This document shows, piece by piece, positions 1-5,288 of a DNA stretch of 9,699 nt (positions within the stretch are counted from its first letter, which is position 1; each line of letters opens with the position of its first letter). The stretch comes from an uncultured Pseudomonadales bacterium (lineage in GTDB: Bacteria > Pseudomonadota > Gammaproteobacteria > Pseudomonadales > Porticoccaceae), in the NCBI GenBank assembly GCA_905478725.1, contig CAJQJT010000008.1, positions 1 through 9,699 of the forward strand. Direction: 5' to 3'. Under the pieces are notes generated by a model. That model worked only from the letters and a program-made list of their open reading frames with translations. It did no database searches and was not told the origin of the DNA. The translations under genes and the position numbers were made by a program.

Positions 1-95
1 AACTCCATGACCTCAGGGTCCTCGCTAATCTTTGCAAAGGCGGCTAGGTCATCGTCGATCCAAGGTCTAAGTATTAGTCGTTCGGTTTGCAGCAT
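1..95 (-). CDS. GNAT-family N-acetyltransferase, N-terminal fragment (cut by window edge)
   Basis: Reading the minus strand from the ATG at 95-93 gives 31 codons that run off the left edge. They begin MLQTERLILRPW and continue with an acidic run and a DPEVME segment. This opening, a T-E-R-L-x-L-R-P strand followed by a D-P-E-V-M stretch, is typical of RimJ/RimL-like GNAT acetyltransferases, which move an acetyl group from acetyl-CoA to an amine. The acceptor cannot be told from this fragment. A TAAGG lies close upstream of the ATG and a TAAGGAT further up, so translation start is plausible. It lies 42 nt after the stop of the 171-residue gene and could be the last visible member of the same operon. 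The acetyl-CoA binding motif is outside the window, so the family call rests on the N-terminus only. Confidence 0.72.
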   Translation of the reverse strand, partial: MLQTERLILRPWIDDDLAAFAKISEDPEVME

Positions 96-137
96 GGCCT
101 TATTGATATCCTTATATCGCAACTTTTACTGGAGGTC

Positions 138-653
138 CTACTCAAGTGAGAATTTAGAGGTGTCCAAGTCTGGAGCCTTTATCGGCGGTACTTCAGTCTC
201 CTTAACCATTCTGGTTCCAACCGGCTCCAAACTGAGATGATCCAGAGAAGGCGGTACGGGCTTTTTCGTTGCGACTTTTTCACCCTCCACCTTTTCATTG
301 GCATCCAACACATTGCTACCTAATGGCGCTAGGGACAGAGGGTCCTGAGGAAGGGATTCTTGAGTCTCGGGCTGCACTGAACTGGGGACTATCATGGCAA
401 TCGCGCCAGCATCAGTTAAGCGCTGCAGAATACGTTCGGCGGTGGGTTTATCAACGCCGCGTTTAAGGCGAACCTGAGTTCCTGAAAACAGCTGATCTGC
501 AGCCGCAGAATCTAAGTTAAAACTTACAGCAACCCGCTGCTTCACTTCTGCATCGCTATTGCCCGGGGCAATCTCGCCGCGAAAAACCAAATCAAAGAGA
601 TCGGCTGCAGCGCTTCTTTCGACCTGACTTTTAGACAAATCCTTGTCGGTCAT
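138..653 (-). CDS. Uncharacterised 171-residue protein with a repeated C-terminal SL-x-P-x-G motif
   Basis: I do not know the function. Residues about 18-90 form a compact predicted domain (F-D-L-V-F-x-G-E-I-x-P-G, then L-F-S-G-T-Q-V-x-L-K-x-G-V-D, then A-E-R-I-L-Q-R-L-x-x-A-G-A). I recall this pattern from small uncharacterised gammaproteobacterial proteins, where it sits in front of zinc-ribbon or membrane segments. Here nothing membrane-like follows. The tail from residue about 91 is polar, proline-rich and probably disordered, and carries a short motif three times: DPLSLAPLGSNVL (104-116), LDHLSLEPVGTRMV (137-150) and LDTSKFSLE (163-171). There is no signal peptide and there are no cysteines. 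The start is well fixed by a perfect AGGAGG 7 nt upstream. It lies 84 nt downstream of cysE on the same strand. An anchoring or protein-interaction role for the repeats is a guess. Confidence 0.85.
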   Translation of the reverse strand: MTDKDLSKSQVERSAAADLFDLVFRGEIAPGNSDAEVKQRVAVSFNLDSAAADQLFSGTQVRLKRGVDKPTAERILQRLTDAGAIAMIVPSSVQPETQESLPQDPLSLAPLGSNVLDANEKVEGEKVATKKPVPPSLDHLSLEPVGTRMVKETEVPPIKAPDLDTSKFSLE

Positions 654-660
654 TATTTAA

Positions 661-666
661 CCTCCT
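661..666 (-). promoter_or_regulatory. Strong Shine-Dalgarno sequence (AGGAGG) for the 171-residue gene
   Basis: On the minus strand AGGAGG is followed by 7 nt and then ATG. This is the best ribosome binding site in the window. It sits directly downstream of a 16-nt dyad (676-691), so translation of this gene may be set independently of cysE. Confidence 0.8.
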
Positions 667-675
667 AGTTCTGGT

Positions 676-691
676 GCACTGGTTCCAGTGC
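676..691. repeat. Inverted repeat GCACTGG-TT-CCAGTGC between cysE and the 171-residue gene
   Basis: Two perfect 7-nt arms are separated by two bases. In the minus-strand transcript this can fold as a 6-bp hairpin with a GAAC tetraloop. No U tract follows, so it does not look like an intrinsic terminator. It could be a processing or pausing hairpin within the operon, or a binding site for a dimeric regulator. The dyad is seen in the sequence; its function is unknown. Confidence 0.6.
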
Positions 692-737
692 GAGCGCGAC
701 TGCCCTGCGGTGCCTTTTTGTATTAGTTTAGCCTGCC

Positions 738-1526
738 TTAGGGAGCGTCGCTGAGATACTGATCCATCTCCAGTGCAGGGGCCGCCTCTCTAGGCGCACC
801 TACAATTTTAGCTGGCACACCAGCCACGGTGACATGGGGCGGTACTGATTCAAGCACCAAGCTACCTGCACCGACTTTTACGCCATCGCCAACCACTACA
901 TTGCCAAGAATCTTGGCACCGGCAGAAATCATCACACCGTTACCAATGGTTGGGTGGCGACTGCCTTTAATGCAGCCACTGCCGCCCAGTGTTACCGAGT
1001 GTAATATGGACACGTCGTTGCCCACAATGGCGGTTTCACCGATCACCAACCCACTGGCGTGGTCGATCATAATGCCACTACCAATTTGAGCCCCAGGGTG
1101 AATATCTACGGCGAACACTTCAGATATTTGGCTCTGCAGATAAAGCGCCAAATGGTTGCGCCCTTGAAGCCATAACCAGTGGGCGACCCTATGAAGCTGC
1201 AACGCCTGAAAACCCTTGAAATAAAGTATAGGCATAAAATGGTTGTCGCAGGCGGGGTCACGATCGAAACAAGCATGTATATCAGTGCGAGCTGCGTCAC
1301 AGATTGCGCCATCGCTGCCCATGGCCTCAGCCAAAACCTCGGCGATCGCGGCTGCAGACATCACCGAGCTGTGTAACTGCTGAGACAAATTAAAGCACAG
1401 GGCTTGAGCCAAACTCTGATGACTCAGGATCGCGACATCAAAAAAGTCGCTCATCAGCGGCTCCTGAGAAACCGTATGTCGCGCTTCGGTGCAAATTATG
1501 TCCCACAGTGGGTCGTTCGCGATCAT
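738..1526 (-). CDS. cysE: Serine O-acetyltransferase CysE
   Basis: CysE makes O-acetyl-L-serine from L-serine and acetyl-CoA, the committed step of cysteine synthesis in the cytosol. The 262 residues align by eye end to end with E. coli CysE (273). The N-terminal helical part (1-138) contains EAR and LYFKGFQALQ-x-HR-x-AHWLW. The C-terminal left-handed beta-helix (about 139-240) contains DIHPGAQIG, DHASGLVIGE, S-V-T-L-G-G-S-G, RHP and P-P-H-x-T-V-A-G-V-P-A. The catalytic dyad is D141/H156 (E. coli D143/H158), with H191 matching E. coli H193. The start fits the family length and has AGGA 9 nt upstream. The C-terminus is shorter than in E. coli and ends in Asp-Ala-Pro, without the terminal Ile that docks into cysteine synthase CysK. 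The gene begins 38 nt after the M15 peptidase gene and is followed by the 171-residue gene, all on one strand. Feedback inhibition by cysteine is expected from the family. Confidence 0.96.
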   Translation of the reverse strand: MIANDPLWDIICTEARHTVSQEPLMSDFFDVAILSHQSLAQALCFNLSQQLHSSVMSAAAIAEVLAEAMGSDGAICDAARTDIHACFDRDPACDNHFMPILYFKGFQALQLHRVAHWLWLQGRNHLALYLQSQISEVFAVDIHPGAQIGSGIMIDHASGLVIGETAIVGNDVSILHSVTLGGSGCIKGSRHPTIGNGVMISAGAKILGNVVVGDGVKVGAGSLVLESVPPHVTVAGVPAKIVGAPREAAPALEMDQYLSDAP

Positions 1527-1564
1527 CTATTATTTTCCTATTGATTAACTTGGCGCTTTCACAC

Positions 1565-2248
1565 TTAACTTTTAACAACAATATAACGCTGAAAAAGCTC
1601 ATCCAAATTGGCGAGCACAGTTTCTTTATGATGAATATCTGCACTGGCGAGCCGCTCAGCAAGTACTTCAATAGTGAGCTGTGCTGCATAATTTTCTGCC
1701 ACGGGCCTGTAACTGATATGCCAGCGCTCCGGCGCAATGCCTCCCAGGTCCTTGGCATAGGGCCTATAGAAACCAGCGGCGGCTAAAACGGAGCCATCGA
1801 GCCAATCGTGAAATGGCGCGAATACACCGCTGCCTTCAACCTCTTCAGGCACTAGCTGAATCTGATAACTGGCATCTACTGCCGCGGCGTCATAGATATC
1901 AAAATCCGTCCCCCAATGATGGCGAGACGCGCCAGGCAACGCAGACCAGCGCATCACAGCCTGAATCTGCTGCCACTCTGTTAACTGGGTTAAATCCAAA
2001 CGCGCGCCATTGTCATCGTAGACCGGACGCAAACCGCTGATTTTATCGTTCCAGATTTTCAACTGCCGATCAAAGCTGCGGAAGCTGCTGCACAGGCGCA
2101 GATCAAAACCGTCCTCGGCAGCTTGCTGGCGAAGCTGATTCAAAGGCTCAATCACGGCACAGTGCACCAGCATGCCAGACCACTCCACTAAATGGCTCTG
2201 GGTGCTGCCGGTTAGGCGCTCTGAATCTATTTTTAGATGATCTTGCAT
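1565..2248 (-). CDS. M15-family D-alanyl-D-alanine carboxypeptidase-like metallopeptidase
   Basis: This is a predicted zinc peptidase of the VanY/DdcY-like M15B group, which trims the terminal D-Ala of peptidoglycan stem peptides. With the start at 2248 it is 227 residues. The zinc-site motif SRHHWGTDFD is at 108-117 (H110 and D117 as ligands) and PERWH is at 173-177 (E174 base, H177 ligand). The conserved S-S-F-R-S-F-x-R-Q-L-x-I-W-N block is at 54-67 and W-S-A-L-P-G at 101-106. I chose the ATG at 2248 because the 56 codons upstream in the same frame show no family similarity and include a tandem repeat whose 13-bp unit is not a multiple of three. The ribosome site (CAGG about 14 nt upstream) is weak, so the start is less certain than the family. 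No signal peptide is visible, so its compartment is unclear. It lies 38 nt upstream of cysE on the same strand and is probably co-transcribed. Confidence 0.88.
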   Translation of the reverse strand: MQDHLKIDSERLTGSTQSHLVEWSGMLVHCAVIEPLNQLRQQAAEDGFDLRLCSSFRSFDRQLKIWNDKISGLRPVYDDNGARLDLTQLTEWQQIQAVMRWSALPGASRHHWGTDFDIYDAAAVDASYQIQLVPEEVEGSGVFAPFHDWLDGSVLAAAGFYRPYAKDLGGIAPERWHISYRPVAENYAAQLTIEVLAERLASADIHHKETVLANLDELFQRYIVVKS

Positions 2249-2357
2249 ACCCGCGTTTATACCTGCGCTACAACCTATAAGTAAAGGGCCATTTGCTCTT
2301 CGAGACAGTAGGTTGTTCATGCACTTTGGCATAAACTGCTCGGGGCCATTGAAATCT

Positions 2358-2383
2358 GGGTCTTTGACCTCAAATATAGACCC
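2358..2383. promoter_or_regulatory. Bulged dyad in the divergent M15 peptidase/htpX control region
   Basis: The left arm GGGTC-TTTGA and right arm TCAAA-(TATA)-GACCC are complementary over 10 bp, with a CC centre and a 4-nt TATA bulge on one side. The site lies between two divergent genes. Its TATA bases include a TATATT (minus strand) and a TATAGA (plus strand) that could act as -10 elements. For the minus strand, TTGCTG stands 19 nt upstream of TATATT. For the plus strand, TTGAAA (2349-2354) stands 20 nt upstream of TATAGA. Both spacings are longer than optimal. A role as an operator for htpX, the peptidase operon, or both is inference. I do not see a clear heat-shock sigma-32 promoter. Confidence 0.4.
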
Positions 2384-2400
2384 ACAAACAGTTCGATCAG

Positions 2401-2426
2401 CAAGTTCGGCCATCAAGTTCGGCCAT
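2401..2426. repeat. Tandem 13-bp direct repeat, two perfect copies
   Basis: The unit CAAGTTCGGCCAT occurs twice back to back and is followed by a shortened CAACCAT (2427-2433), which looks like a third copy lacking GTTCGG. It lies 24 nt before the htpX start, in the htpX leader or promoter region. The unit is not a multiple of three, which argues against this being coding on the minus strand. It may be a slippage product or a paired binding site about 1.2 helical turns apart. Confidence 0.75.
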
Positions 2427-2449
2427 CAACCATCTAAAGAGGTATTCAC

Positions 2450-3343
2450 GTGTTAAGGATAGGTTTGTTTTTACTGACCAACCTGGCAATTATTATTGTT
2501 GCCAGCATCTCCCTGAGCCTGCTCGGGGTCAATAGCATACTCGCGGATAACGGAGTCGACCTCAATTTAACCTCACTGTTGATCTTCTGTGCGGTGTTTG
2601 GATTTATCGGCTCATTCGTCTCGCTGCTGCTGTCTAAATTTATGGCCAAAATGTCCACCAAGACAAAAATTATCAAGCAGCCCGCGAATGAGCAAGAGCG
2701 CTGGCTGGTAACCACGGTCGCCGAACTCGCCAAAAAAGCAGACATAGGTATGCCTGAAGTGGGTATTTTCCCCGCCCAACAGTCGAATGCCTTTGCCACT
2801 GGCTGGAATCGAAATAAAGCCCTGGTAGCTGTCAGTGCAGGACTCCTGGAACGCTTTGATCGCGACGAAGCAAAGGCTGTGCTGGCCCATGAAATTGGTC
2901 ATGTGGCCAATGGCGACATGATCACCCTAAGCTTGGTGCAGGGTGTGGTGAATACCTTTGTCATGTTTTTTGCCCGCCTGATTGGTTTCTTTGTCGATCG
3001 CGTGGTGCTGAAAAACCAGCGCGGTCTGGGTTTGGGCTACTGGATTACCACTATTATTGCGGAGATTTTCCTCGGCATTCTCGCCTCGACTATAGTGTTG
3101 TGGTTTTCTCGCCGTCGTGAATTTTATGCCGATGCAGCAGGTGCCTCTCTGGCCGGGCGCGGCGCCATGATCAAGGCGCTGCAAAGACTGCAGCAAGAGA
3201 CCGCGGCTCAGGTTGAAAATCAGATGCCCGACACCATGACCGCCTTTGGTATATCCTCGGGCTGGAAACAGCGGTCATCCAGACTATTTATGACTCATCC
3301 ACCATTAGAAGAACGAATAGAGGCATTGCGCTTTGGACAATAA
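2450..3343 (+). CDS. htpX: Membrane-bound zinc metalloprotease HtpX
   Basis: HtpX is an inner-membrane M48 protease that helps FtsH degrade misfolded membrane proteins, with its active site on the cytoplasmic side. The 297 residues match E. coli HtpX along the whole length. Visible features are two N-terminal membrane segments (about 5-25 and 41-61), the conserved R-W-L-V block near 84-90, and the zinc motif HEIGH at 147-151 (H147, H151 ligands, E148 catalytic) followed by ANGDM. Two further hydrophobic segments lie at about 165-190 and 197-220. The third ligand is E224 in [10 protein letters not shown], and the C-terminal [15 protein letters not shown] signature is present. The start is GTG, supported by GAGGT 6 nt upstream and by alignment with the family N-terminus (M-R-I-x-L-F-L-L-T-N-L). 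The next gene begins inside its last codons, suggesting coupled translation. In E. coli it is stress-induced; no matching promoter is obvious here. Confidence 0.96.
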   Translation: MLRIGLFLLTNLAIIIVASISLSLLGVNSILADNGVDLNLTSLLIFCAVFGFIGSFVSLLLSKFMAKMSTKTKIIKQPANEQERWLVTTVAELAKKADIGMPEVGIFPAQQSNAFATGWNRNKALVAVSAGLLERFDRDEAKAVLAHEIGHVANGDMITLSLVQGVVNTFVMFFARLIGFFVDRVVLKNQRGLGLGYWITTIIAEIFLGILASTIVLWFSRRREFYADAAGASLAGRGAMIKALQRLQQETAAQVENQMPDTMTAFGISSGWKQRSSRLFMTHPPLEERIEALRFGQ

Positions 3344-3740
3344 TCAACAACAGGTTGAGCGAGACTACTTTCTCTGCCAACTGAGTGACTTAGAAGAATT
3401 ACAAAGCATTGAACTGGAAATTGATCAGCGCAAGCTGTTTGCCATTCGCCAGGACAACCAGCTCTACGCCTACTGGAATAGCTGCCCCCATATGGGCGTT
3501 CCATTGAACTGGATGCCAGGGAAATTTCTCGATTTGGATGGCGCACTGCTGCAGTGCTCGGCCCATGGCGCGCTGTTTCAGATTGATAGCGGCGAATGTA
3601 TTGGCGGACCCTGTGTCGGCGACCACCTTACCTCAGTAGCCTTAAAGCAGGACGGCGATCAATATTTTATTGCCGCTGACCAGCCACTGCCTGCACCACT
3701 GATAAACTTGCGCGAAGCGGCGCTGCGCGATCTCAACTAG
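3333..3740 (+). CDS. Small Rieske [2Fe-2S] domain protein
   Basis: This is a 135-residue single-domain Rieske protein, probably a soluble ferredoxin-like electron carrier or regulatory subunit; its partner is not known. The cluster ligands are visible: C51-P-H53 and C75-x-x-H78, each followed by a Gly-containing loop (CPHMG and CSAHG). The spacer between the pairs is 21 residues, slightly longer than in classical Rieske proteins but, as I recall, normal for this small bacterial group. C89 and C94 are extra cysteines. There is no membrane segment and no oxygenase catalytic domain. The only start giving a full N-terminus is TTG at 3333, which overlaps the last 11 nt of htpX and has TAGAGG 9 nt upstream, so translation is probably coupled to htpX. 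Its stop overlaps the stop of the converging sfsA gene. The start codon is the least certain part. Confidence 0.87.
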   Translation: MDNNQQQVERDYFLCQLSDLEELQSIELEIDQRKLFAIRQDNQLYAYWNSCPHMGVPLNWMPGKFLDLDGALLQCSAHGALFQIDSGECIGGPCVGDHLTSVALKQDGDQYFIAADQPLPAPLINLREAALRDLN

Positions 3741-4465
3741 AGCGCCAATCTTAAAGGCCGCTGCAGACTAATGCAGCTGTCGGTCATATCCGCCTGCCAG
3801 ACAAGCACCTCAACCCCAGCGGCAATCGCTGCGGTTAGGGTCTCGGCATAAAGCGGATCAATATGTGCCGCCACAGAGACTTCTTTAACGCCACTTAGCT
3901 GTACGCAGAAGAACAGCACTGCACGATGACCCTCCGCCACCATCGCCATCAGCTCACGTAAATGTTTGCTGCCGCGGCTGGTCACGGAGTCAGGGAACTG
4001 CGCGCGACCCTCACCACAATCTAGCGTGACGTTTTTCACCTCCACATAACAACAACCGCTTTTTCTATCAGCTGCGCTGTCATCACGGCCCTCAAGCAAC
4101 AGATCAATGCGACTCTTCTCTTCGCCGTAACGCACTTCTGCGCGAAGGCTGCTGTAACCACGCAACTCTGGAATAAGGTCATTCTCAATCGCCTCGCGCG
4201 CCAGATGATTGGGCCGGCCAGTATTCACCCCTGCCAGATTGCCAAAGGCGCTGGTAACAATTTCCAGCGTACCGGCCAATTTTCGCTTCGGATTATCCGA
4301 TAGAGAGTACCAGCAGGGGGAACCCTCCACCTGACAGTTTTTCATTGAGCCCGTATTCGGACAGTGCAAGGTGATCACATCGCCATCAGCGGTGCAGATG
4401 TCGGTAAAAAAGCGTTTATAGCGCTTGATAAAGGTGCCTGAGAGCAGTCTGGGAGTTATATGCAT
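3737..4465 (-). CDS. sfsA: DNA/RNA-binding nuclease-like protein SfsA
   Basis: SfsA was named in E. coli for stimulating maltose gene expression (sugar fermentation stimulation); the family has an N-terminal OB-like nucleic-acid-binding part and a PD-(D/E)xK-type nuclease fold. The 242 residues fit the family length. Signature blocks are RYKRFF (15-20), HCPNTGSM (34-41), W-Y-S-L-S-D-N-P-K-R-K (52-62), G-Y-S-S-L (103-107), SRID (118-121), VEVKNVTL (141-148, with E142 and K144 in the nuclease motif), FPD-x-V-T-x-RG-x-KHLREL (157-172), and H201-I-D. The ATG start matches the E. coli N-terminus within a few residues; the ribosome site is weak (GGAA about 14 nt upstream). The gene converges on the Rieske gene with a 4-bp overlap and diverges from dksA across a 271-nt gap. 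The physiological substrate is unsettled for the whole family. Confidence 0.95.
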   Translation of the reverse strand: MHITPRLLSGTFIKRYKRFFTDICTADGDVITLHCPNTGSMKNCQVEGSPCWYSLSDNPKRKLAGTLEIVTSAFGNLAGVNTGRPNHLAREAIENDLIPELRGYSSLRAEVRYGEEKSRIDLLLEGRDDSAADRKSGCCYVEVKNVTLDCGEGRAQFPDSVTSRGSKHLRELMAMVAEGHRAVLFFCVQLSGVKEVSVAAHIDPLYAETLTAAIAAGVEVLVWQADMTDSCISLQRPLRLAL

Positions 4466-4526
4466 CGAATCATTATTTTTCCGTCTTAAAGTGGCAATGT
4501 TAATGGTTTATGTTATGAATAGAAGG

Positions 4527-4607
4527 TATAAAAAAATTTTAGTGCCTGTAATCATTGCGTTAAAAGCAACCGATTACAGTCCATGCGCACCAATGTGGCG
4601 CTTAATT
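4527..4607 (+). ncRNA. Candidate small RNA or long dksA leader beginning with a strong stem-loop
   Basis: A TATAAA at 4527-4532 could be a -10 element, although no good -35 is seen. A start about 7 nt after it would place a stem-loop at the very 5' end of the RNA. The stem pairs CTGTAATC (4546-4553) with GATTACAG (4572-4579) perfectly. It continues inward with TTGC (4555-4558) and GCAA (4566-4569) around a GTTAAAA loop, and can be extended outward by GTGC/GCAC (4542-4545, 4587-4590). A second, partly competing hairpin is GCGCAC-CAAT-GTG-(G)-CGC (4585-4601), followed by TTAATT, which is at best a weak terminator tail. The stem-loops are real in the sequence; that they form a separate RNA is speculation. 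They could equally be an operator dyad or the leader of a long dksA transcript. Confidence 0.3.
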
Positions 4608-4634
4608 GACCTCAGATGCGGATAAAAAGATATT
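4606..4634 (+). promoter_or_regulatory. Possible upstream dksA promoter
   Basis: TTGACC (4606-4611) is separated by 17 nt from GATATT (4629-4634), a five-of-six and four-of-six match to the sigma-70 boxes. If used, it would give a leader of roughly 95 nt before dksA. It is weaker than the promoter just downstream. Confidence 0.3.
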
Positions 4635-4659
4635 TATAGTCGCCAAAGGTAAATTTCAC

Positions 4660-4688
4660 TTGAAAAATTGGCCCAATATCTCTATAAA
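4660..4688 (+). promoter_or_regulatory. Likely main sigma-70 promoter of dksA
   Basis: TTGAAA (4660-4665) and TATAAA (4683-4688) are separated by exactly 17 nt, the best promoter-like pair in the window. A start near 4695 would give a leader of about 42 nt to the dksA ATG. Upstream DNA is AT-rich, which would help polymerase binding. No experimental start is known. Confidence 0.6.
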
Positions 4689-4736
4689 CGCACGTCCTGT
4701 ATTTTAGGGTCTGAAATTTAACCGTGGACGTTAGAG

Positions 4737-5198
4737 ATGGCAACAGCAAAAACTAAAGCAAAGACAGTTCCTGCCGGATCTGCAACCCTTCATGGTCTCT
4801 CTCCTTACGTAGAGACTAAAAATGAAGAGTATATGAACGAAAAGCAGCGCGAGCACTTTAAAAATATCCTCAAGGCATGGCGCCGTGAGTTGATGGAAGA
4901 AGTAGATCGCACTGTTATGCATATGAAAGACGAAGCAGCTAACTTCCCCGATCCTGCCGATCGCGCTACTCAAGAAGAAGAATTTAGTCTTGAACTGCGT
5001 ACCCGCGATCGCGAGCGTAAGTTGATCAAGAAAATCGACAAGACTCTAGTGCGCGTTGAAGACGACGACTACGGCTTCTGCGACCAGTGCGGCGTCGACA
5101 TCGGTATTCGCCGACTCGAAGCGCGCCCTACAGCCGACCTCTGTGTCGACTGTAAAACTCTAGACGAAATCAAAGAAAGACAGATTACCGGCGGCTAA
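4737..5198 (+). CDS. dksA: RNA polymerase-binding transcription factor DksA
   Basis: DksA enters the RNA polymerase secondary channel and, with ppGpp, represses rRNA promoters and activates amino-acid biosynthesis promoters during starvation. The 153 residues match E. coli DksA (151) almost throughout after a variable Lys/Ala/Thr-rich N-terminus of about 20 residues. The coiled coil runs from about 33 to 108, with the acidic tip DPADRA containing D72, D75 and A77 (E. coli D71, D74, A76). All four zinc-finger cysteines are present: C115, C118, C136 and C139. This is therefore the canonical zinc-binding type, not the Cys-poor paralogue. The ATG follows a weak ribosome site (GGAC about 10 nt upstream, TAGAG next to the start). 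A good promoter lies about 50 nt upstream. gluQ follows 90 nt downstream, an old and widespread pairing. Confidence 0.98.
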   Translation: MATAKTKAKTVPAGSATLHGLSPYVETKNEEYMNEKQREHFKNILKAWRRELMEEVDRTVMHMKDEAANFPDPADRATQEEEFSLELRTRDRERKLIKKIDKTLVRVEDDDYGFCDQCGVDIGIRRLEARPTADLCVDCKTLDEIKERQITGG

Positions 5199-5209
5199 AC
5201 AGCCGTCGG
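5188..5209 (+). repeat. Hairpin spanning the dksA stop codon
   Basis: CCGGCGGCT (5188-5196) pairs with AGCCGTCGG (5201-5209) around an AAAC loop: 9 bp with one G-U pair and very GC-rich. It includes the first base of the TAA stop. The following bases (CTCAGTTGC) are not a U tract, so it lacks the second half of an intrinsic terminator. In Shigella, as I recall, a terminator between dksA and gluQ limits gluQ expression; this hairpin stands in the same place and may cause partial termination or protect the dksA 3' end. The function here is inferred. Confidence 0.55.
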
Positions 5210-5211
5210 CT

Positions 5212-5274
5212 CAGTTGCTGACTGATTGCGCTATGTAATTACGATATAGTTATCAGCCAATAGTCAGCCAACTG
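5212..5274 (+). promoter_or_regulatory. Structured leader between dksA and gluQ
   Basis: CAGTTGCTGAC (5212-5222) is complementary to GTCAGCCAACTG (5263-5274), with one bulged C, giving an 11-bp stem that encloses about 40 nt. Inside it lies a smaller dyad, CTAT/ATAG (5231-5234, 5246-5249), around the palindrome GTAATTAC (5235-5242). An alternative small hairpin is TCAGT-TGCTG-ACTGA (5211-5225). The octamer TCAGCCAA also occurs twice, 11 nt apart (5253-5260 and 5264-5271). The gluQ ATG lies 14 nt beyond the stem. This could be a leader affecting gluQ expression, or an operator. The pairing is seen; any switching is inference. Confidence 0.35.
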
Positions 5275-5288
5275 CATCTGGTCAAACG

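Noticed and set aside
829..1089. Open frame opposite cysE on the plus strand
   Set aside because: It is antisense to highly conserved hexapeptide-repeat coding sequence and has no recognisable features.
2349..2387. Sigma-32 heat-shock promoter for htpX (ATTGAAA with CCCACAA)
   Set aside because: The two parts are 26 nt apart, far beyond the usual 13-15 nt spacing for sigma-32 promoters.
2249..2416. N-terminal extension of the M15 peptidase by 56 codons
   Set aside because: The extension shows no family similarity or signal peptide, contains the bulged dyad, and abuts a tandem repeat; it looks like non-coding control DNA that happens to be open.
4425..4625. Open frame on the plus strand across the sfsA start and the dksA upstream region
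   Set aside because: No ribosome site, no domain pattern, and it runs through the stem-loops; treated as non-coding.
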